Shown here one piece after another: positions 6,786 to 11,633 of a stretch of 11,633 nt of DNA; within the stretch, counting starts at the first letter, position 1; every line of letters begins with the position of its first letter. The DNA is from Frankiales bacterium. GTDB taxonomy: Bacteria > Actinomycetota > Actinomycetes > Mycobacteriales > SCTD01. A model generated the notes under the pieces. It did no database searches. It was not told the origin of the DNA and saw only the letters and a list, made by a program, of their open reading frames with translations. The stretch is from positions 1 through 11,633 of the forward strand of contig JAODNQ010000273.1 of NCBI GenBank assembly GCA_025464695.1. Reading direction: 5' to 3'. The position numbers and the translations under genes are program-made.

Positions 6786-7961
6786 CTAGCCGGCCCTCAG
6801 GGCGGCCACGGCCGCCGTGGTCAGCACCCGGACGCCGGCGGCGATCGCCGACTCGTCCACGTCGAAGCTGCCCTGGTGCAGGTCGTACGGCCGCTCGAGC
6901 CCCGGCGGCTTGACGCCGAGCCGGGCCATGGCGCCGGGGACGTGGTCGAGGTACCAGGCGAAGTCCTCGCCGCCCAGCGACTGCAGGGTGGGGACGGCGG
7001 CACCCGGACCGAGCGCCGTCCGCACCGCCGCGGTGAGCAGCGCCGTCGCGGCAGGGTCGTTGACCACCGGCGGCACGCCACGCTCGTAGTGCACCTCGGC
7101 GGAGGCGCCGTACGGCGCGACCAGGGCCGCGACCGTACGCTGCACGAGGTCGGGCGCGCGGTTCCAGGCGTCCTTGTCGAGCACCCGGAGCGTGCCGGCG
7201 AGCGTGCCTTCGCGCGGGATGGCGTTGCGCGCCTGCCCCGCCTCGACCCTGCCCCAGACGAGGCACAGACCGGCGCGGGGGTCGACCAGCCGTGACAGCG
7301 CGTCGGGCAGCCCGGTGGCCACGGTGGCCAGGACGTGGACGAGGTCGACGGTGTTGTGCGGCCGGGAGGTGTGCCCGCCCGGGCCCGTCACGCGGATCTC
7401 GACGGCGTCGGCCGCGGCGGTGATCGGGCCCGCCTTGAGCCCCACCCGGCCGGCCTCGAGCGACGGGTCGCAGTGCAGCCCGAAGACGGCCGAGAGCCCC
7501 TCGTGGTGGCCCTCGGCGATGACGTCGAGCGCGCCCCCCGGCATCAGCTCCTCGGCGTGCTGGAACAGCAGCCGCACGCGCCCGGGCAGGGACTCCGCGA
7601 CGTCGGCCAGCGCCAGGCCCGCCCCCAGCACGACGGCGGTGTGCACGTCGTGCCCGCACGCGTGGCAGACCCCGCGCACCTGAGAGCGGTACGGCACGTC
7701 CTTCTCGTCGCGGAGCGGCAGCGCGTCGATGTCGGCCCGCAGCCCGACCACGAGGTCGCCGCTGCCGACCTCGCACACCAGGCCGGTGCCCCCGGCGAGG
7801 ACCTTCGGCGCCAGGCCGGCCCGCTCCAGCCGCTCGACGAGTACCGCCGTCGTCCGCCGCTCCTGCCGCCCGAGCTCGGGGTGGGCGTGCAGGTCGCGGC
7901 GCAGCGCCACGAGGTCGGCCTCGTGGTCGGCCAGCCAGGCGTCGAGCTGCTCGGTGTTCAC
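6786..7961 (-). CDS. M20-family N-acyl-amino-acid amidohydrolase (AmiA/AmiB-like)
   Basis: A 391-residue metal-dependent amidohydrolase of usual family length. Metal ligands are visible in order: ACGHD (C102, H104), HAEE (E137/E138), LHCDP (H163) and a C-terminal His (H362, in DLHQGS). RDLHAHPEL at 22-30 is the typical N-terminal signature, and PGGHTSRPH at 194-202 marks the dimerisation/substrate region. Relatives cleave N-acyl amino acids, hippurate or indole-acetyl amino acids; M. tuberculosis AmiA1/AmiB1 belong here. The GTG at 7961 overlaps the ligase stop as GTGA and has a G-rich site upstream. Cytosolic. Coupling to the YbdK-type ligase suggests that the two act on related amide-linked compounds, one making and one cutting; the substrates are not evident. 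A carboxypeptidase role cannot be excluded. Confidence 0.92.
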   Translation of the reverse strand: MNTEQLDAWLADHEADLVALRRDLHAHPELGRQERRTTAVLVERLERAGLAPKVLAGGTGLVCEVGSGDLVVGLRADIDALPLRDEKDVPYRSQVRGVCHACGHDVHTAVVLGAGLALADVAESLPGRVRLLFQHAEELMPGGALDVIAEGHHEGLSAVFGLHCDPSLEAGRVGLKAGPITAAADAVEIRVTGPGGHTSRPHNTVDLVHVLATVATGLPDALSRLVDPRAGLCLVWGRVEAGQARNAIPREGTLAGTLRVLDKDAWNRAPDLVQRTVAALVAPYGASAEVHYERGVPPVVNDPAATALLTAAVRTALGPGAAVPTLQSLGGEDFAWYLDHVPGAMARLGVKPPGLERPYDLHQGSFDVDESAIAAGVRVLTTAAVAALRAG

Positions 7962-9145
7962 ACCGCCCCCGGAGCGGCGGGCGCGCCGACCGGGGCCGGC
8001 AGCACGGGCAGCGCCGTCGGGCGGTCGTCCGCGAACTCCTGCAGCAGGCTGTCGACGACGGCCGTGAGGTCGCCGCCCGACGCCGCCGCGACCGCCCGCT
8101 GCCGCTGGTAGGACGCGCCCGCCTCCAGCACCTCGAGCACGCGGCCGAGCTCCTCCTCGCACCCCAGGCGCGCCGCCGTCGGGCTGAGCTCCTGCACCAG
8201 CTCGGCGAGGGCGTCGCGCACCGGCACCACCCGGTCGTCCTCCCCCACGACGATCTCGGCGTCGAGGCCGTGGCGGGCGGCCCGCCACTTGTTCTCGCGC
8301 ACCACCCAGCCCTTCGGCGTCGGGAGGGTGTAGCCCTTGTCGATCTCGCGGTCGAAGGTGTCGACCAGGCACTGCCCGATCGCCGCGACCATCCCCACCT
8401 CGTGCAGCGTCGGCAGGCCGTCGCAGATGCGCAGCTCCACGGTGCCGTAGACCGGGTGGGGGCGGATGTCCCACCAGACCTCCTTGATGGAGGCGATGGT
8501 GCCGGTCTTGAGCTGCGTGTCCATATAGGCCTCGAAGGCCGGCCAGTCGGGCAGCTGGTAGGGCAGGCCGGCCGTCGGGAGCTGCTCGAACACCTTGGAG
8601 CGGGCGGACGCGAGCCCGGTGTCGTGCCCGATCCAGTAGGGGCTGGACGCCGACAGCGCGAGCAGGTGCGGGACGTAGGCGGTCAGCGCGTTCACCACCG
8701 GCATGACCTTCTCCGGCGACCGCACGCCCACGTGGACGTGGACGCCGAAGATCTGCAGCTGCCGGGCCATCTGCTGCATGTCGCGCACCAGCTGCTGGTA
8801 GCGCTCCTTCGGGCTGATCGTCTGGGTGGCCCAGTCGGTGGTCGGGTGCGTGCCCGCGCACATCAGCCCGAGGCCGCGGGGCGCGACGGCGTCCCGCACC
8901 TCCGCGACCGTCCCCGCGAGGTCGGCCGTGGCCTCGGCCACCGTGCCGCAGACCCCCGTGATGACCTCGATGCAGGAGTCGAGCAGCTCCTGCTTCGCCT
9001 TGGGGTGCTCCTCGGCACCGCCCGCCAGCTCCGCCAGGACCTCGGTGGCGCCGCCGCGCAGCTGCCGGGTCTCGCGGTCCACGAGCTGGAGCTCCCACTC
9101 CACCCCGAGGCTGGAGCGGGGCGACGACGCGAAGGGGATCTGCAC
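7958..9145 (-). CDS. YbdK/GCS2-type carboxylate-amine ligase
   Basis: A 395-residue protein of the glutamate-cysteine ligase 2 superfamily, close to the ~370-residue norm with a short Ala/Pro-rich tail. The N-terminal LGVEWELQLVD (13-23) supplies the conserved acidic residues for metal/ATP binding. HPTTDW (100-105) and GVHVHVGV (134-141) form the active-site core, followed by ALSASSPYW and VELRICD. YbdK proteins have weak glutamate-cysteine ligase activity in vitro, and their true acid and amine substrates are generally unknown. The GTG at 9145 is chosen because it gives the usual short lead to the first motif. A TACGGT -10-like hexamer ends six bases upstream, so translation may be leaderless. 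It is the first gene of a two-gene operon with the M20 amidohydrolase (GTGA overlap) and is divergent from the secreted amidase. Confidence 0.92.
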   Translation of the reverse strand: MQIPFASSPRSSLGVEWELQLVDRETRQLRGGATEVLAELAGGAEEHPKAKQELLDSCIEVITGVCGTVAEATADLAGTVAEVRDAVAPRGLGLMCAGTHPTTDWATQTISPKERYQQLVRDMQQMARQLQIFGVHVHVGVRSPEKVMPVVNALTAYVPHLLALSASSPYWIGHDTGLASARSKVFEQLPTAGLPYQLPDWPAFEAYMDTQLKTGTIASIKEVWWDIRPHPVYGTVELRICDGLPTLHEVGMVAAIGQCLVDTFDREIDKGYTLPTPKGWVVRENKWRAARHGLDAEIVVGEDDRVVPVRDALAELVQELSPTAARLGCEEELGRVLEVLEAGASYQRQRAVAAASGGDLTAVVDSLLQEFADDRPTALPVLPAPVGAPAAPGAV

Positions 9146-9177
9146 GCCCTGACCGTACCCAGCGTGGTGAGCGCAAC
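9146..9177. promoter_or_regulatory. Short divergent promoter region, possible leaderless -10
   Basis: Only 32 bases separate the ligase GTG (-) and the amidase ATG (+). On the - strand TACGGT (9157 to 9152) fits TANNNT and ends six bases before the GTG, the leaderless spacing. On the + strand GGTGAG lies about six bases before the ATG at 9178 and can serve as a ribosome binding site. The amidase -10 would have to lie in this gap or inside the ligase gene; none is clear. Confidence 0.35.
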
Positions 9178-10821
9178 ATGCTGTTCACGAGGGCGTCGGC
9201 AGGAGCCCGGGCGGCGGCGACGAACCCAGAGAGCGTGCGCCTCCTCAGCCTCGTCACCGCGTCCGCCCTCCTCGTCGGGAGCTCGGTCGCCGCCTCCGCC
9301 CAGACGCCCGCTCCCGCTCCCCGCCTCGTCGGCTCCCCGTCCTCGGACTGCCGCGCCACGGTCGCCGGCCTCGACCTCGAGACGGCCACCGTCGCGGACC
9401 TGTCGCGCGCGATGGCGACCGGACGGCTGACCTCGGCGAAGCTCGTCGCCGCCTACCTCGACCGCATCCGCGCGTACGACGGGAAGACCAACAGCGTCCG
9501 GGCGCTGAACGCGCACGCGCTGCAGGACGCCGCCCGCCTGGACCGGGAGCGCGCTGCCGGCAGCCTGCGGGGGCCGCTGCACGGCGTCCCCGTGCTGCTC
9601 AAGGACAACATCGGCACGACGGACCTCCCGACCACCGCCGGGTCCCTGGCGCTGAAGGACCTCGTCCCCTACGACGACGCCGTCCTGACCGCGAGGCTGC
9701 GCGCCGCCGGCGCCGTCGTCCTCGGGAAGACGAACCTGTCGGAGTTCGCCAACTGGGTGTCGCTGACGATGCCGAACGGCTACTCGTCGCTCGGCGGTCA
9801 GGTGCGCGAGGCGTACGGGCTGGGCGACCCGAGCGGGTCGTCGTCGGGGTCCGGCGTCGCCGGCTCGATGGCCTTCGCGGCCGGCACGTTCGGCTCGGAG
9901 ACCTCCGGCTCGATCCTGTCGCCGAGCAGCGTCAACGGCCTGGTCGGCGTGAAGCCCACGCGCGGGCTGGTCAGCCGCACCGGGGTCATCCCGCTCGCGG
10001 AAGGCTTCGACACCGCCGGCCCGATGACCCGGAGCGTGGCCGACGCCGCCGCGCTCCTGTCCGCCGTCGCGGGCAGCGACAGGAGCGACCCCGCCACCGT
10101 CGACGCGCAGGCCCACCTGCCCGCGCACGGCGACTACACGTCAGGGCTGACCCGCGCGTCGCTGAAGGGCGTCCGGCTGGGCTACAGCACGGCCGACGCC
10201 GACGGCCTGCCCGCGGAGAGCAGGGCCCTCTACGCGACGGCCCTGGCGGACCTGCGGCGGCTCGGCGCGACGCTCGTGCCGACCGAGACGCTCGACACCC
10301 TGGGCCTCGTCGGGGTCGCCGAGACCGGCCTCATCCCGAACGACTTCCACGCCAACCTCGACCACTACCTGCAGACGATGGCGCCGACGCCGAGGAGCGG
10401 CGTGCACTCGCTCGCCGAGATCGCCGTGTTCAACGCGCAGCACCCGCAGCAGGTGAAGTACGGCCAGGACCTGCTCCTCGCCAGCGTCGCCCAGCCCGGC
10501 AGCCGGGCGGCGGCGTCGGCCGCGTCGCTGGCCCTGCGCACGGCGTCCGGGGCGACCATCGACGCGTCCCTGCAGGAGAGCGACCTGGACGCCCTCGTGG
10601 GGCCCGGCCCGCTGTACGCCAACGCGGGGGCGAGCGCCGGCTACCCGACCGTGATCGTGCCGATGGGCCTCACGACGGCGCGGCGCCCGCTGGGCCTGAG
10701 CTTCCTCGGGACGAAGTGGGACGAGCGGGACCTGCTGACGTACGCGGCGGCGTACGAGCAGGGGACGCACCGGCGCGTGCCGCCGACCGTGGTGAACCGG
10801 GCGCTGGTCCGAGGCTGCTGA
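9178..10821 (+). CDS. Secreted amidase-signature family amidase
   Basis: A 547-residue amidase of the Ser-cisSer-Lys class. The catalytic Lys is K142 in GVPVLLKDNI. The cis-Ser is most likely S222 in PSGSSSGSG, and the nucleophile is S245 in GSETSGSI; GLVGVKPTRGLVSRTGVIP follows as in the family. The C-terminal YPTVIVPMG and GLSFLG strands are intact, so the enzyme looks complete. Residues 20-41 form a Sec signal with cleavage expected after VAASA before QTPAP, followed by a Pro/Ala linker, so it should act outside the membrane. The ATG at 9178 has GGTGAG upstream but gives a long n-region; a GTG at 9235 would start directly at the hydrophobic core and is an alternative. Substrate unknown: exported relatives hydrolyse peptide or acyl amides. 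It is divergent from the ligase gene, with the acyl-CoA synthetase 40 bases downstream. Confidence 0.92.
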   Translation: MLFTRASAGARAAATNPESVRLLSLVTASALLVGSSVAASAQTPAPAPRLVGSPSSDCRATVAGLDLETATVADLSRAMATGRLTSAKLVAAYLDRIRAYDGKTNSVRALNAHALQDAARLDRERAAGSLRGPLHGVPVLLKDNIGTTDLPTTAGSLALKDLVPYDDAVLTARLRAAGAVVLGKTNLSEFANWVSLTMPNGYSSLGGQVREAYGLGDPSGSSSGSGVAGSMAFAAGTFGSETSGSILSPSSVNGLVGVKPTRGLVSRTGVIPLAEGFDTAGPMTRSVADAAALLSAVAGSDRSDPATVDAQAHLPAHGDYTSGLTRASLKGVRLGYSTADADGLPAESRALYATALADLRRLGATLVPTETLDTLGLVGVAETGLIPNDFHANLDHYLQTMAPTPRSGVHSLAEIAVFNAQHPQQVKYGQDLLLASVAQPGSRAAASAASLALRTASGATIDASLQESDLDALVGPGPLYANAGASAGYPTVIVPMGLTTARRPLGLSFLGTKWDERDLLTYAAAYEQGTHRRVPPTVVNRALVRGC

Positions 10822-10861
10822 CGGCTGGCGCAGCGACCGTGACCTGCGGCACAGTCGGGGC

Positions 10862-11464
10862 ATGACGGCACTCAGCTCGACCATGCAGGACCGGCCCCTC
10901 ACGATCCAGGAGCTGGTGCGGCACGGCGCCACGGTGTACGCCGACAGCGTCGTGCACACCGTCGAGGGCCTGTCCGACGACGGCCTGGTGAGCCGCTCCG
11001 CGACGTACGCGGAGGTCGCGGGCAACGCGGCCCGGCTGGCCCACGCCCTGGCCGAGCTCGGCGTCCGCGAGGGCGACCGCGTCGGCACGTTCCTGTGGAA
11101 CACGCAGGAGCACCTGGAGGCCTACCTCGCCGTGCCGTCGATGGGCGCGGTGCTGCACACGCTGAACCTGCGGCTGTTCCCCGAGCAGCTCGAGTACGTC
11201 GTCAACCACGGCGAGGACAAGGTCGTGCTCGTCGACGCGAGCGTCCTACCGCTGCTCGCGAAGGTCGCGTCCGGCCTGACGACGGTCGAGCACTACGTCG
11301 TCGTCGGGGAGGCCGACACGACCGGGCTGCCGGGGACCGTGCACTCCTACGCGGAGCTCCTGGCGGGGCGGCCGGACACCTACGACTGGCCTGAGGTGGA
11401 CGAGCGGTCGGCGGCCGCCATGTGCTACACGAGCGGCACCACCGGCAACCCCAAGGGCGTGGCC
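10862..11464 (+). CDS. Fatty-acyl-CoA synthetase, N-terminal third only
   Basis: The first 200 or so residues of an AMP-forming long/medium-chain acyl-CoA ligase. ATG at 10862 begins MTALSSTMQDRPLTIQELVRH. TYAEV, LGVREGDRVGTFLWNT and GAVLHTLNLRLFPEQLEYVVNH are typical of the family, and the P-loop YTSGTTGNPKGV occupies residues 189-200. Relatives are about 540 residues and continue with a SHRS-like segment. Here similarity stops at once after the loop, because the sequence switches to an antisense fragment of another gene. The reading frame stays open to the right edge but codes for low-complexity shadow sequence, not ligase. The upstream CGGGG is a weak ribosome binding site. In the intact form it would activate fatty acids with ATP and CoA. 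As present it lacks the adenylate-binding core and the C-terminal domain and would be inactive. Confidence 0.88.
11459..11464. other. Chimeric junction between two truncated genes
   Basis: Left of this point the + strand encodes an acyl-CoA ligase up to PKGV(A). Right of it the - strand encodes a nitrate-reductase-type interior ending at GQGNG. The bases TGGCC (11460-11464) fit the expected continuation of both genes (GTGGCC for ligase Val-Ala; complement of GGC-CA for reductase Gly-Gln), which is a short microhomology. No target duplication or insertion-sequence end is visible. Confidence 0.8.
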
Positions 11465-11632
11465 GTTGCCCTGGCCGGTCAGCGTGCCGTAGCCGCTGCG
11501 GGCGGTGCCGGGCAGCCCCAGCAGGAGCGAAAGGTTGATGGCGGCGGTGGCGGTGTCCGTCCCGTCGACGTGCTGTTCCACGCCGCGGCCGGTGAGGATG
11601 TAGCTGCCGCCCTTGCGGGCGCCGTCGGCCAG
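11462..11632 (-). CDS. Internal fragment of nitrate-reductase-type molybdopterin oxidoreductase
   Basis: Fifty-seven codons on the - strand, open at the right edge, read GARKGGSYILTGRGVEQHV, then DGTDTATAAINLSLLLGLPG and SGYGTLTGQGNG. This matches the conserved interior of assimilatory nitrate reductase catalytic subunits (NasA/NarB type). There the next residues are normally QGGREHGQK. Here the codon after GQGNG becomes His and the match ends. Both the start and the C-terminal part are missing. Nitrate reductase is the best guess; formate dehydrogenase-like relatives share part of this pattern. It lies head-on against the truncated acyl-CoA synthetase and is joined to it at about 11460. Confidence 0.75.
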
Positions 11633-11633
11633 C

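Noticed and set aside
11465..11633. C-terminal extension of the acyl-CoA synthetase as a natural fusion
   Set aside because: The + frame here is low-complexity Ala/Gly sequence, whereas the opposite strand reads as a conserved nitrate-reductase interior.

Overview
The window is very GC-rich DNA with back-to-back genes, GTG starts, several 1–4 base start/stop overlaps and possible leaderless starts. Together with the gene families present, this points to an actinobacterium. The genus cannot be named from the sequence. No intergenic gap exceeds about 140 bases. I saw no tRNA, rRNA, CRISPR array or transposase.

Layout from left to right: (a) the 3' part of a gene for an alanine-rich helical protein (+); (b) convergent with it, an LpdA-type flavoprotein NAD(P)H:quinone reductase (-); (c) divergent from that, a small gamma-glutamylcyclotransferase-like protein (+); (d) a tightly coupled three-gene operon on the - strand, read from 6646 down to 2689. 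This operon encodes a protein with two copies of an eight-cysteine CxxC..CC domain, a 730-residue putative zinc metallopeptidase whose N-terminal tag resembles those of DUF4157/eCIS-associated proteins, and a 226-residue protein I do not recognise; (e) a second coupled - strand pair, a YbdK/GCS2-type carboxylate-amine ligase followed by an M20 amidohydrolase; (f) a secreted amidase-signature enzyme (+); (g) the first ~200 codons of a fatty-acyl-CoA synthetase (+), cut off just after its ATP-binding loop.

The order lpdA(-), GGCT-like(+), M20 amidohydrolase(-) matches, from memory, the Mycobacterium tuberculosis neighbourhood Rv3303c-Rv3304-Rv3305c/Rv3306c. On that reading the three-gene metallopeptidase operon sits as an insert in an otherwise conserved neighbourhood and is the best candidate here for an undescribed system. 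The flanking genes share a loose theme of amide and gamma-glutamyl chemistry (cyclotransferase, ligase, amidohydrolase, amidase), but the sequence does not show a pathway.

At about 11460 the acyl-CoA synthetase stops abruptly in mid-domain. It is joined, through about five shared bases, to an antisense internal piece of a nitrate-reductase-type molybdopterin oxidoreductase that runs off the right edge. This is either a rearrangement or, more likely, a chimeric join near a contig end. Gene content right of 11460 should not be assumed contiguous with the rest.
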